Positions 1-6,699 are shown, numbered from the stretch's first letter. The stretch is DNA of 30,439 bases from a virus (IMGVR_UViG_3300047300_000288:1-30439), one strand, 5' to 3'. The notes: generated from the sequence alone by a model not told the origin. A program made the numbers and translations.

Positions 1-20
1 CTTAATTCATTTGCTTTCAT
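1..20 (-). CDS. 5' end of an unidentified small gene, cut by the contig end
   Basis: An ATG at 20 (read leftward) starts MKANEL before the sequence ends. It follows the stop codon of the 88-residue gene by 9 bases, across the same spacer that joins other small early genes. Only six residues are visible, so no function can be given. At the right end of the window the same upstream gene is followed by a different small gene (start 30312). This fragment is therefore either a strain variant or a second locus. Confidence 0.4.
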
Positions 21-38
21 TATTCTGATTTAAAGGTT
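20..38 (-). repeat. 19-bp intergenic spacer element, copy C
   Basis: Read on the minus strand it is AACCTTTAAATCAGAATAA. It contains the last two sense codons (Asn-Leu) and the stop of one gene and ends at or next to the ATG of the next. Identical copies lie at 30237-30255 and 30314-30332; a 17/19 copy lies at 298-316. Confidence 0.85.
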
Positions 39-145
39 AATATCTATACCCCAAATAAAATCTCCACCTATTTGATCTGATTCAGCCTGCCTCCATTCAA
101 GTTCACGTTCTATTTCAAAAGACCATTTACCATCAATATTTTCAA
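20..145. repeat. 126-bp perfect direct repeat, left copy
   Basis: Identical to 30314-30439. It covers the last ~38 codons of the ExoX-C-like gene plus its downstream spacer. The match stops exactly at the spacer: bases 1-19 differ from 30295-30313. This fits a circular or terminally redundant genome whose assembly ended in a region with two alternative continuations. A true gene duplication is also possible. Confidence 0.9.
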
Positions 146-296
146 ACATCCACATTACATAAAGTTCTTCATCTTCATCAAATAATTGCTTAATAGTTTT
201 ACCTTTATGCTTTCCAAAATCCAATACTGTTTCCATAGAAAAACTACGCATAACAACATTTTGTTTCAATTTGTTAGTTTTATTCTTTTTTTCCAT
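30..296 (-). CDS. Small ExoX-C-like (FGKxKG) phage protein
   Basis: 88 residues. A basic N-terminus (EKKNKTNKLKQ) is followed by DFGKHKGKTIKQLFDEDEELYVMW at residues 26-49. This matches the pattern (fGKyKGk...I...Dp.Yl.W) of the small domain found at the C-terminus of exonuclease X-like proteins and as stand-alone phage proteins. The exonuclease catalytic domain is absent, so a DNA-binding or accessory role is more likely than catalysis; this is inferred. The start at 296 lies 11 bases after the preceding stop, across the shared 19-bp spacer. The last ~38 codons recur at the right end of the window. Confidence 0.7.
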   Translation of the reverse strand: MEKKNKTNKLKQNVVMRSFSMETVLDFGKHKGKTIKQLFDEDEELYVMWMFENIDGKWSFEIERELEWRQAESDQIGGDFIWGIDINL

Positions 297-297
297 C

Positions 298-316
298 TTA
301 TTTTTATTTAAAGGTT
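298..316 (-). repeat. 19-bp intergenic spacer element, copy D (2 mismatches)
   Basis: AACCTTTAAATAAAAATAA on the minus strand. It joins the gene ending at 308 to the gene starting at 296. The upstream protein again ends Asn-Leu-stop within the element. Confidence 0.75.
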
Positions 317-490
317 TCTATTTTTCATGTATTTTTTACCATCTTCAAAGCCTCTTAGATATTCTTTAGCTCTTTCTGCTTTGTCCATTTCTTTAGCTTT
401 ATTAAACCAATCATTAATATTATTAACAATATCTTCTGGTGTTGAAGTTGCCATTTTATGCTGTATCCATTCTACTGCTGTCTGTTTCAT
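308..490 (-). CDS. Hypothetical small early protein
   Basis: 60 residues, beginning MKQTAVEWIQHKMATSTPED. Charged and predicted helical, with no transmembrane segment. The TAVEWI..K start and the short length fit a common type of small Bacteroidota phage protein (similar openings such as 'TAVEWLEEQ'), for which I know no function. The 21-residue ORF at 30247-30312 has a similar N-terminus (KTAEQWLEEQ), so the two may be distant relatives or remnants of one family. It ends Asn-Leu-stop within the shared spacer. Confidence 0.6.
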   Translation of the reverse strand: MKQTAVEWIQHKMATSTPEDIVNNINDWFNKAKEMDKAERAKEYLRGFEDGKKYMKNRNL

Positions 491-502
491 ATTCTCTCTA
501 TT

Positions 503-706
503 TTAATTATTAACTTCTCCCAGATGTCTGCCTTTACCTTTGCTTGAGCAGATGAGTCTGCTTCTACGATCTTGCTGAGCTTCCTCCACTGTCCTTGAGT
601 GTATGCTCGATAGTGTACCTTCCACATTGTTTATTGCTTTTAGATATCGGTGGTATAGTTTCTCATCAAACCTATCCCATCCTTTAATGTATGCTAAATT
701 TATCAT
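503..706 (-). CDS. Hypothetical small basic protein
   Basis: 67 residues from the ATG at 706 (MINLAYIKGWDRFDEKLYHR...). The frame is open further upstream to about 892, but that part overlaps the zinc-ribbon gene and a 32-residue ORF. The 706 start instead overlaps the preceding stop as ATGA, the normal coupling arrangement in this genome. The C-terminus is rich in Arg, Lys and Ser (DRRSRLICSSKGKGRHLGE). No family is recognised. Confidence 0.5.
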   Translation of the reverse strand: MINLAYIKGWDRFDEKLYHRYLKAINNVEGTLSSIHSRTVEEAQQDRRSRLICSSKGKGRHLGEVNN

Positions 707-801
707 CCTATTATTCCTAAATAGATTAGTACTATTGTAACTGCTAAGACAGTACCGATGCAGTATATTGTCTCTGCTATTGCTTTTTGATTTTCTGACA
801 T
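703..801 (-). CDS. 32-residue single-span membrane protein
   Basis: MSENQKAIAETIYCIGTVLA... ends in a hydrophobic stretch of ~20 residues (YCIGTVLAVTIVLIYLGIIG). The start lies two bases after the stop of the zinc-ribbon gene, and the TGA stop overlaps the next ATG. The position and membrane-span composition support a real gene; length alone would not. Function unknown. Confidence 0.5.
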   Translation of the reverse strand: MSENQKAIAETIYCIGTVLAVTIVLIYLGIIG

Positions 802-803
802 GA

Positions 804-1148
804 TTATAAAGATTTAAGTTTCTCAAGGTACATCTCAAGTCTTGCAAGTCCACGAGCTTGAATTTGAAGTCTGTGTTTATATTTCTTAACAAGATTGAAG
901 CATTCTAATTTAGCACACATCATGATGTTCTCAGATGATATTCTAATGCGAGTGATCATACCGTCAATCATGTACTGGATATTCCATATTTCAGCATCAA
1001 TATCCTCTTGATCATACACCTTACCAGTCTCATTGCATACCTTGCAGTCGTGACTCTCATCCCATTGAGGGTCCTTATCCCATGTGTCATTGGTTGAATA
1101 CCATCCAGACCCTTCACATTTTTCACAGTCAATTAAAAATTTTTCCAT
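804..1148 (-). CDS. DnaJ-type zinc-ribbon small protein
   Basis: 114 residues. Two CxxCxxxG motifs, CEKCEGSG (residues 8-15) and CKVCNETG (residues 35-42), resemble the zinc-binding repeats of the DnaJ central domain and probably hold one zinc ion. The remainder is predicted helical (NIQYMIDGMITRIRISSENI and after). There is no J-domain. It is the first gene of the leftward unit that follows the promoter at 1173-1203. A chaperone-adaptor or nucleic-acid-binding role is possible but unproven. Confidence 0.65.
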   Translation of the reverse strand: MEKFLIDCEKCEGSGWYSTNDTWDKDPQWDESHDCKVCNETGKVYDQEDIDAEIWNIQYMIDGMITRIRISSENIMMCAKLECFNLVKKYKHRLQIQARGLARLEMYLEKLKSL

Positions 1149-1172
1149 TTTGCTTTGTTTTTGATTACCTTA

Positions 1173-1203
1173 CAAATGTACTAAATTTATCTTTACTGCA
1201 AAA
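1173..1203 (-). promoter_or_regulatory. Bacteroidota-type promoter (TTTTG - N18 - TACATTTG)
   Basis: On the minus strand a TTTTG box (1199-1203) is followed after 18 bases by TACATTTG (1173-1180). This is a full match to the host -7 consensus TAnnTTTG with the usual TTG/TTTG box near -33. Transcription would start near 1168, about 20 bases before the zinc-ribbon gene. It follows the terminator at 1289-1313, as expected for a new early unit. Confidence 0.6.
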
Positions 1204-1249
1204 TTATATCAACAAATTTGTTAATATTTTTTCAATTATTTTTACTGAG

Positions 1250-1288
1250 TACGTATAAATACGTAGAAAATACTAAGTATAACTACGT
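1250..1288. promoter_or_regulatory. TACGTA palindrome cluster, possible operator
   Basis: TACGTAT-AA-ATACGTA (1250-1265) is a perfect 7-bp-arm inverted repeat. ACGTAG (1261-1266) is also mirrored by CTACGT (1283-1288). The cluster lies 45-85 bases upstream of the promoter at 1173-1203, a plausible place for a regulator to bind. The phage encodes at least two HTH proteins; which one would bind, if any, is unknown. Confidence 0.4.
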
Positions 1289-1313
1289 AAAAAAGCCCCC
1301 TAAATGGAGGCTT
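1289..1313 (-). terminator. Rho-independent terminator of the lysis/structural unit
   Basis: In the minus-strand RNA an 8-bp stem (AAGCCUCC / GGGGGCUU with one U-G pair) and a 5-base loop are followed by a run of U. It ends the transcript that carries the portal, lysis and AT-hook genes. Confidence 0.8.
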
Positions 1314-1436
1314 AGACATGTGACACCATATCACATGGGGGAGAAAAGACTCACTCTGAGCGCCCTGTTCTTATGAGAAGGGGAGTAAGTGTATTGGGTT
1401 GACCTGCTAACTGTTCTACTGGTAAGTATGCAGGTA
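1314..1436 (-). other. Structured 3' untranslated segment
   Basis: 123 bases without a convincing ORF. A perfect 7-bp hairpin (CATGTGA 1317-1323 / TCACATG 1331-1337) lies directly before the terminator. An imperfect pairing links the ACTCAC-type and GTAAGT-type segments around 1349-1391. A 6-bp pair ACCTGC/GCAGGT surrounds 1411-1435. It could be a stable 3' UTR or a small RNA cleaved from the late transcript; this is inference. Confidence 0.4.
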
Positions 1437-1679
1437 CTATTTCTTATTAAATCTCTTTACAATGAACTTAGATGCTAACTTAGCAACTGCCTTTAGGAAG
1501 CCATTGTCTGACTCTACCTCTACCTTGGTGCCAGTATCATCTTTTTTGATGTGCATATCTACCTTTTTGCCATCATACTTGAGATCATGGTTAGTGCCAT
1601 CTTTGTGATATTCTACTTCTGCCTTATTAGTCTCAATGATAAGGTCCACTTTGCGAGGTCTGCCTACTTTCTTTGCCAT
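1437..1679 (-). CDS. Small AT-hook-like basic protein
   Basis: 80 residues. MAKKVGRPRKVDL carries a GRPRK core typical of AT-hooks that grip the minor groove of AT-rich DNA. It is followed by a β-rich, Lys/Asp-rich middle and a basic C-terminus (KFIVKRFNKK). It is the last gene before the late terminator, just after the endolysin (2-base gap). Its role could be DNA binding or virion-associated; I do not recognise a specific family. Confidence 0.6.
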   Translation of the reverse strand: MAKKVGRPRKVDLIIETNKAEVEYHKDGTNHDLKYDGKKVDMHIKKDDTGTKVEVESDNGFLKAVAKLASKFIVKRFNKK

Positions 1680-1681
1680 AT

Positions 1682-2116
1682 TTATCTTTTAAATGGTGAG
1701 TATTTTCCGTTTGTCATTCTTAGTGCCTGTTTTCTGTTGCCAGATTTCTTATAGCTTATGTGAAACCATGATGCAGCATTCTCAGTTCCTCCTTCAAAGA
1801 TAGCTTGATCAAAGTCTAAGTTATCAATTATCCAAATGAATAGTGCCTTATCATGTAGGTCAAGGTCCATAGCTTCACCTTTGCAGTGCTGAGAGGTAGT
1901 ACTGCCACCTATAGCCTTATTAAGTGCAGCAGAACGAAAGCCTGAGTTTATCTTAATAGGCTGCCCTACATGTGCTCTGAGAGGCTGAAAGACTTTCTCA
2001 CACAATAGCTTAGCAGACTCAATCTGAGTAGCATTCATTTTGTTAGCAATACCTCTGGCAGTTGCTGTAGGAGATGCTTCAAACTCCTGTAGGGTTACGT
2101 TCTCACTTAGGTTCAT
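1682..2116 (-). CDS. Peptidase M15A endolysin
   Basis: 144 residues. Zinc D-Ala-D-Ala-type peptidase expected to cleave peptide cross-links of peptidoglycan at lysis. Visible family marks: SGFRS (R61), SQHCKGEAMDLDL with zinc ligands H77 and D84, and WFHISY with the third ligand H119. The length suits the single-domain phage M15 lysins, and no signal peptide is seen, so a holin is needed. The ATG at 2116 is preferred over a TTG three codons upstream because it overlaps the holin gene by 14 bases, an overlap length that recurs in this genome. Confidence 0.88.
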   Translation of the reverse strand: MNLSENVTLQEFEASPTATARGIANKMNATQIESAKLLCEKVFQPLRAHVGQPIKINSGFRSAALNKAIGGSTTSQHCKGEAMDLDLHDKALFIWIIDNLDFDQAIFEGGTENAASWFHISYKKSGNRKQALRMTNGKYSPFKR

Positions 2117-2318
2117 TGTTCTCAACTGTTAATTGTGATAGTGTTGCTGCCACAGTACCTGCTGTGATAGCATATGATGCAACAGTCACTACTGCTGCTG
2201 GTAGTGTGATAGGTGCTGCAATGAGTACACCTGCCACAGCTCCCACTGTGATGGCTATTTTTTGGACTCTCTTCCAAAATTTCGGGGTCTTAGCTGACCA
2301 GCGTTTTCTAATGTTCAT
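2103..2318 (-). CDS. Putative holin (two membrane segments)
   Basis: 71 residues. A basic N-terminus (MNIRKRWSAKTPKFWKRVQK) precedes two hydrophobic segments, about residues 21-37 and 39-60, and a short polar acidic tail. Size, topology and position immediately before the M15 endolysin fit a holin that would permeabilise the inner membrane. No sequence family is recognised. Its ATG overlaps the preceding stop (ATGA). Confidence 0.55.
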   Translation of the reverse strand: MNIRKRWSAKTPKFWKRVQKIAITVGAVAGVLIAAPITLPAAVVTVASYAITAGTVAATLSQLTVENNEPK

Positions 2319-2605
2319 CTGTTTAGTTGTACTTCTATTAGTTTCTTAACCGATGAGGTGAGCTCAGATATCTGTTCTGCCAGGTGTTTAATTTCAAGCT
2401 GAGTCATTTTCTCAATGGACTCATACTTAAACTTGGTCTCACTGTCTACCAGTTCAATCTTACCCTTGAGCTTACCTTGGGTCTCAATAATTTTCTTTTG
2501 TTCCTCAACCACGTCCTTAAGGTCATTGTGCACTCCTTTCAGAAAGTAAGTTATACCTGACATAAGTGCTGTTATTACTGCGAATGCTATCTCATTGAAT
2601 CCCAT
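2315..2605 (-). CDS. Membrane-anchored coiled-coil protein, possibly lysis-related
   Basis: 96 residues. One N-terminal membrane segment (about residues 5-22, IAFAVITALMSGITYFL), then a long charged heptad-like helix (DLKDVVEEQKKI to SSVKKLIEVQL). Many phages encode such an anchored coiled coil next to the holin or endolysin. It could be an accessory holin, antiholin or spanin-like protein; the sequence does not decide which. Confidence 0.55.
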   Translation of the reverse strand: MGFNEIAFAVITALMSGITYFLKGVHNDLKDVVEEQKKIIETQGKLKGKIELVDSETKFKYESIEKMTQLEIKHLAEQISELTSSVKKLIEVQLNR

Positions 2606-2611
2606 TTCTCT

Positions 2612-2884
2612 CTATGCTGGTGTTGTTAATTTTACAATTCTCTCTAAGTAACTGCCATTCAGTGGTGTGCCGTTACCTAACTTGACAGCAATGCTGTGAT
2701 ATAGGTCACCCTCCTTGTTAGTAGCTCCTAACTTAGATGCTATGTTACTGAGTAGGTCACCCTTAGTAGTATTAGCTCCTATCTTGAGAGCTATAGCATT
2801 AAGCCATGAGCCTCCTACTGGTTGTGTTACTCCTATATTATTAGCCCACTGTTCAATAAGTGGTGGTGTTGCAAGTACTGGCAT
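2612..2884 (-). CDS. Short-repeat protein of the virion/lysis module
   Basis: 90 residues. From residue 25 there are four units of about 17 residues with the pattern G(D/S)xLxxIAxKLGaxx (25-41, 42-58, 59-76, partial 77-86). The N-terminus resembles a Gly/Pro-containing lead (QWANNIGVTQPVGG). Such regular amphipathic helix-turn repeats often form a small solenoid or oligomer interface. It sits between the head connector gene and the lysis genes, so a minor virion component is likely. I do not recognise the family. Confidence 0.6.
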   Translation of the reverse strand: MPVLATPPLIEQWANNIGVTQPVGGSWLNAIALKIGANTTKGDLLSNIASKLGATNKEGDLYHSIAVKLGNGTPLNGSYLERIVKLTTPA

Positions 2885-3450
2885 TACAATATAAGTATTG
2901 AGTTATTATATCCATTCTCTCTCATCCCTCCACATGGACAGGTGCTATCACAGTAGCCATTGCAGTTACATCTGCAGTGATCTATCATAGGTCTTAAGTC
3001 AGTATCTCTATTCGCTGGGTCAGTGAACTCTGGATACAAGTCCTTATTAGCTATCAAGTACCTTGTCAACCGTTGCTCAAAGAATGAAGCCTTTTGTGCG
3101 TAGTGCTCCATCCCAAAGGCTACCTCTGAACGTCCTACAGAGGATGAGAAATCTCCAAACTGAGTCTGCAATCCTTTGTTCTTAAGTTGATAAGTAAGCC
3201 CGAACACAGCATCCTCTGCACTCCTCCATGCAACCACAGGCTGTATGTATGATACAAGTATCTCCTCATCAGGGTTTAATGTCTGAGCATTGTATGCTGT
3301 TAGCAGATAGTTGTAGAACACTGTGCCCAGTATAGGCATTACTCTAAGCTGGGCTTGTGTTGCTATATATGGAGTCACATCAGTCACATCAACATTGGCT
3401 GTGATAGGTGTGTTAGTTTTGAGGTATGTCTCAGTTATAAAGTAGTTCAT
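2884..3450 (-). CDS. Head completion/connector-like protein with Cys-rich tail
   Basis: 188 residues. It directly follows the portal gene (4-base ATGA overlap). Its helical body resembles Bacteroidota phage neck proteins of the DUF6712 type (TPYIATQAQLRVMPILGTVFYNYL, then AWRSAEDAVFGLTYQLKNKG). That assignment is from memory of the family and from position. The C-terminus has six cysteines between residues 159 and 173 (HCRCNCNGYCDSTCPCGG), which could bind zinc or form disulphides. It shares one base with the next gene (TAATG). Confidence 0.6.
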   Translation of the reverse strand: MNYFITETYLKTNTPITANVDVTDVTPYIATQAQLRVMPILGTVFYNYLLTAYNAQTLNPDEEILVSYIQPVVAWRSAEDAVFGLTYQLKNKGLQTQFGDFSSSVGRSEVAFGMEHYAQKASFFEQRLTRYLIANKDLYPEFTDPANRDTDLRPMIDHCRCNCNGYCDSTCPCGGMRENGYNNSILIL

Positions 3451-4766
3451 GGTGCAGGTGTTGTTGGTGTATCACTCACTATGACATCACCACCATCTAC
3501 AGGTGGCAAAGATGCCAGGGCTCTAATCTCATTAGGTGTCATTCTCTCAAGTACCTTAGTAGCTACCAATGGACTCAATGAGTTCAGTGCATCAGATGTC
3601 TTAGATGCATCACCTTCTATCTCTACGATAGTCTCATTGATTATCTGGAAGTTATTAATAGTGTATTTGCCTGGTATCTTAGCTATGTGTAGGAGCTCGT
3701 TAATGATGTTTTCTACTTCATGTCTCAGAGGCATTACTACGTTCTTCTCAAATACAACATAAGCCTGTTTAATATCACTGCCTGAACCAAGTGCACCTGT
3801 AGTACGTACCCCCATAAGTATAGGGTCAATGGTATGAGCAAAGCATATCTGCTCAGTGTTCAATCCAGATGCCTCTTGGAAGAGTTTATCATTGTTGTTC
3901 ACTGGTAGAGCTTCAATCTTAGGTAGTTGGTCTTGGTTGTTAGCAAAGAATGCAACAGCTTTCCCAGCATTAGCAGCACCTTTCAACCTGTCTATGGTTG
4001 ACTTAATCATTGACTTCTCCTCTTCTGACTGTGGTCTCTTAGGGAACATCATGGCAAAGGATGGGAATATTGAGTTCTGTATGTTAGCCTTAGCGAAGTA
4101 ACTCAGCTCCCCAGATAGAAATGCAAAATTAAGTGCAGAACTGTATTGAGGTAGTGGATACCACTCCTGCCCAAGGGTCATTAACTCATAGCAGTATAGT
4201 TGCTCTAAGTCAGTGCAGGTAGGATGGTACTTTTTAATAGGTGTAACATCTATACGGGCACTCCAGTCATCACATAAGTAGTAGGTTATCTTATCCCTTG
4301 AGATGCGAACCTTCTCAGGTGATACATTCTCAATCTTATATAAATCACCTTTCTTATTGTAGCATAACTTGAAGTATACCCTGTGGTGAACTATCAACTG
4401 CTGAGCCAGAGCCTTATCAACCTTACCTAACTTAATCTTTTTCTCAAAGGTGTATAGCTTGAGCTTGTCCTCATTTGACATTTTCTCAGTCTCAAGGGTG
4501 TAGCCACCACCTATCACAGCATTAGTTTTGAAGTCAACTATAGCACCATGTAGCGGTGAAGTGTAGTACAGCTGGTTGAGTAGCTCAGGGAACATGTTAT
4601 CCTGCCCGAAAGGGATGTATCCTGCCACCTGGTATCTACCATTGACATAAGGCAGAGATAAGTTAGCACCTCCCACCTTCTGAAAGGGTGTAGAGAATGA
4701 TTGATATCCTTCTATTACTTCTGTTGGTTGAGGCTTACTGCCTATGAATCTGCTATACCACGCCAT
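3447..4766 (-). CDS. Portal protein
   Basis: 439 residues. It forms the dodecameric ring at the capsid vertex through which DNA enters. Seen: an early Arg/Phe-rich segment, the region MFPELLNQLYYTSPLHGAIVDFK (residues ~58-80) typical of phage_portal/PBSX-type proteins, and a helical wing with GALGSGSDIKQAYVVFEKNVVMPLRHEVENIINELL near residues 328-367 as the crown/stem part. The Pro/Thr-rich end is probably disordered. It overlaps its neighbours by 1 and 4 bases. Confidence 0.85.
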   Translation of the reverse strand: MAWYSRFIGSKPQPTEVIEGYQSFSTPFQKVGGANLSLPYVNGRYQVAGYIPFGQDNMFPELLNQLYYTSPLHGAIVDFKTNAVIGGGYTLETEKMSNEDKLKLYTFEKKIKLGKVDKALAQQLIVHHRVYFKLCYNKKGDLYKIENVSPEKVRISRDKITYYLCDDWSARIDVTPIKKYHPTCTDLEQLYCYELMTLGQEWYPLPQYSSALNFAFLSGELSYFAKANIQNSIFPSFAMMFPKRPQSEEEKSMIKSTIDRLKGAANAGKAVAFFANNQDQLPKIEALPVNNNDKLFQEASGLNTEQICFAHTIDPILMGVRTTGALGSGSDIKQAYVVFEKNVVMPLRHEVENIINELLHIAKIPGKYTINNFQIINETIVEIEGDASKTSDALNSLSPLVATKVLERMTPNEIRALASLPPVDGGDVIVSDTPTTPAP

Positions 4767-5101
4767 TAGTCATATATTGAGTTAGTAGTTACACCTGCCA
4801 CAACAAGTCTACCTTCCTCTATCATGGTCAATCCAGTAGGATCAAGAGTAGGTGTTGAGCTCTGATACACCTTGTATCTGTACTGACCCTTCACGAAGTC
4901 AATATCTGTAGGCTCATCTATTGTGAACAGGTTATATCTTGAAGTCCATGGTGAGGTATCAGTACCCATCCAGTATATTGGTTCAGGTGCAGTGTTGAAC
5001 TCATCCTCAAACTCAAATAAATAGTAAGGGTTGGGTATAGTAGTGACCTCTGTTAGAGTCAACACAAAGCTATTAACCTGACCTTTCTCAAGATATATCA
5101 T
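4766..5101 (-). CDS. Hypothetical virion protein, first gene of the portal operon
   Basis: 111 residues, β-rich, no membrane segment (MIYLEKGQVNSFVLTLTEVT...). Its form (short β-sandwich: 'YYLFEFEDEF', 'YNLFTIDEP', 'GQYRYKVYQS') is shared by small structural proteins of Bacteroidota phages, function unknown; a neck or decoration role is plausible. It starts directly at the late promoter element (TACAATATAGGT-ATG), just after a terminator, so it opens a transcription unit. It shares one base with the portal start. Confidence 0.55.
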   Translation of the reverse strand: MIYLEKGQVNSFVLTLTEVTTIPNPYYLFEFEDEFNTAPEPIYWMGTDTSPWTSRYNLFTIDEPTDIDFVKGQYRYKVYQSSTPTLDPTGLTMIEEGRLVVAGVTTNSIYD

Positions 5102-5133
5102 ACCTATATTGTATTACGGGTTAGTAATAATTA
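5102..5133 (-). promoter_or_regulatory. Late promoter element P5101
   Basis: Read 5'-3' before the ATG at 5101: TAATTATT at -32 to -25, 12 bases, then TACAATATAGGT ending at -1. The last 12 bases are identical to those at 11230, 18530 and 21352. It lies between a terminator and the first gene of the portal operon, which supports promoter function. The hexamer-to-ATG distance predicts an mRNA starting at the A of AUG. Confidence 0.65.
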
Positions 5134-5157
5134 AAAAAGCCCCACCGAAGTGAGGCT
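5133..5157 (-). terminator. Strong terminator after the tail tube gene
   Basis: Minus-strand RNA: 8-bp stem AGCCUCAC/GUGGGGCU closed by a cUUCGg tetraloop, followed by U6. It separates the protease-capsid-tail tube unit from the portal unit. Confidence 0.9.
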
Positions 5158-5179
5158 CTTAGTATAATCTATGGCAAGA

Positions 5180-5704
5180 TTAAAGGAGTCCAGGTACAAT
5201 TGTAGGGTCAACTGCATATGCCAAGTAGTCATTTTCAGAGACCAGTGTAACACTGTACTTAGAACCATCTGCACGTGCTGTGCCAGATCCTTCACCTGTA
5301 GCAGATAACTGCAAATAAGGGAAGTACCAGTAATTACCATTAGCATCTTGAATGATACCAGCTAAGTACTGCTGACCTGCACCTAATACTTTAATAGCTT
5401 GAGATTTAGTTTGGTCTCTTCTATGGAACATTAAGTTGACAGTTGCAGTCACGTAGGATGAACCATTGATTAAGTCAATGGCAGACTCTTCTGTATATGA
5501 AGAGGTGTTTCTTTTGAACTCTAATTCAATGAAGGGTGCAGCACCTACCACTAATGGTAGTGTATCTATAGTCCAAGTGTTAGTAGCATCAAATGTGATA
5601 CCAGTCTCATCTATGTTATCCTGTTGGTTGACATAGAACTTGTATATACCTCCAGAGTTGTTGTCGCAAGATTTTAAAATTGTCTCTAATGTTGAGCAGC
5701 TCAT
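5180..5704 (-). CDS. Probable major tail tube protein
   Basis: 174 residues, β-rich, Ser/Thr/Gly-rich. MSCSTLETILKSCDNNSGGIYKFYVNQ followed by FIELEFKRNTSSYTEESAIDLINGSSYVTATVNLMFHRRDQTKSQAIKVL and GIIQDANGNYWYFPYL...GEGSGTARADGSKYSVTL fits tail-tube/major-tail proteins of Bacteroidota siphophages. It is the second short gene after the protease, framed by terminators on both sides, as expected for a highly expressed structural protein. A minor capsid protein is the alternative. Confidence 0.6.
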   Translation of the reverse strand: MSCSTLETILKSCDNNSGGIYKFYVNQQDNIDETGITFDATNTWTIDTLPLVVGAAPFIELEFKRNTSSYTEESAIDLINGSSYVTATVNLMFHRRDQTKSQAIKVLGAGQQYLAGIIQDANGNYWYFPYLQLSATGEGSGTARADGSKYSVTLVSENDYLAYAVDPTIVPGLL

Positions 5705-5725
5705 CTGTGTTAATTTTTTAAGTGT

Positions 5726-5755
5726 TAAAAATAGGGGAGCACTTACTGCCCCCCT
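5726..5755 (-). terminator. Terminator after the major capsid gene
   Basis: Minus-strand RNA: 9-bp stem (AGGGGGGCA/UGCUCCCCU with one G-U pair), 5-base loop, then AUUUUU. It lies between the capsid and tail tube genes and probably sets their relative dosage rather than fully separating them, as no late element precedes 5704. Confidence 0.8.
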
Positions 5756-5765
5756 GGTTTATTTG

Positions 5766-6698
5766 TTAGTCAAAACATACATTGTATAATACAATCTCTG
5801 CTGGGTTAGTGTAATGGAAACCAGCCTTCATGTTAGCACGAGTTCTTAAGTAAGGCTCAGCAACTGAGTCAGATAAGTTCACTGCTTTCAATGCTTTAGA
5901 ATCTCCCTCAGCATCAAATGCATAGATCAAGTTGTTTTTCAAAGTCAACAAGATAGTGTTGTCAGGCATACCCTCACATACTACAACATTGATACCTAAG
6001 AAAGTCAATCCTAATGGTAATGTAACATAAGTCTGAGTGTTACCTTGAGCAGCTTTCAACTCATAAGCATTAGCTACGTTAGTTGAAACATACAATCTAA
6101 GGTCTGCTTTTTTACGTACAATAGCAGCAGGAGCAGCGTTAACAACTGACTCTAATACTGTTAACACATTTGATGTAGATACAGCACCAGCATACAATCC
6201 ATTCACATCAGCATCACCACACAATTGAACTAAGTATCCATTGCACAAAGACAATAAAGGATCTACTGATGCAACATCACCTTGCCATCTCAACAACTCT
6301 AAGTCTTGACCTATAACCATTGCCATCTCATTCCAGTAGTAAGACATGAAAGATGCAACAGTGAAGTCACCATTTGAACCTTGAGACATTTGAAGAGCTA
6401 AGAAAGATTGCTCTAAGTCAAACTGACAAAGCTGAGCCATAGCAGACAATGCACATACGTCAATGTCAATAGCATCCAATGAGTCAGTTGGTGCAGAGAA
6501 GTTACAAGTAGAAGCCTGTAATAATGAACCAAAAGTTACATTAGCTAACTTTGTTTTTGATTTGATACCTGGTAATGTTCTAAAATTAGATGCAATATCA
6601 GGGCTTGATAAATAAGCCTTAGAGTAGAACTCTTCAGGGTTAGCACATAACAGTGCATTTGTTTCGATATCTAAATCGAATTTAAGATTACGTGTCAT
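5766..6698 (-). CDS. Major capsid protein (HK97-fold expected)
   Basis: 310 residues from the ATG at 6698 (MTRNLKFDLDIETNALLCANPEEFY), one base after the protease stop. An upstream in-frame start would overlap the protease gene and is disfavoured. The order protease-capsid, the length, and the compositional balance fit an HK97-fold coat protein. The visible P-loop/A-domain-like end (DNTILLTLKNNLIYAFDAEGDSKALK...YHTNPAEIVLYNVCFD in part) also fits. Followed by a terminator. Confidence 0.75.
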   Translation of the reverse strand: MTRNLKFDLDIETNALLCANPEEFYSKAYLSSPDIASNFRTLPGIKSKTKLANVTFGSLLQASTCNFSAPTDSLDAIDIDVCALSAMAQLCQFDLEQSFLALQMSQGSNGDFTVASFMSYYWNEMAMVIGQDLELLRWQGDVASVDPLLSLCNGYLVQLCGDADVNGLYAGAVSTSNVLTVLESVVNAAPAAIVRKKADLRLYVSTNVANAYELKAAQGNTQTYVTLPLGLTFLGINVVVCEGMPDNTILLTLKNNLIYAFDAEGDSKALKAVNLSDSVAEPYLRTRANMKAGFHYTNPAEIVLYNVCFD

Positions 6699-6699
6699 T

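Noticed and set aside
503-892. 129-residue reading frame
   Set aside because: The first 62 codons overlap the zinc-ribbon gene and the 32-residue ORF. The downstream ATG at 706 has the usual ATGA coupling.
2881-2899. Plus-strand similarity to the late element (TTACAATATAAGTATTG)
   Set aside because: It has mismatches at the conserved GG and lies at a gene end on the wrong strand, without an ORF start behind it.
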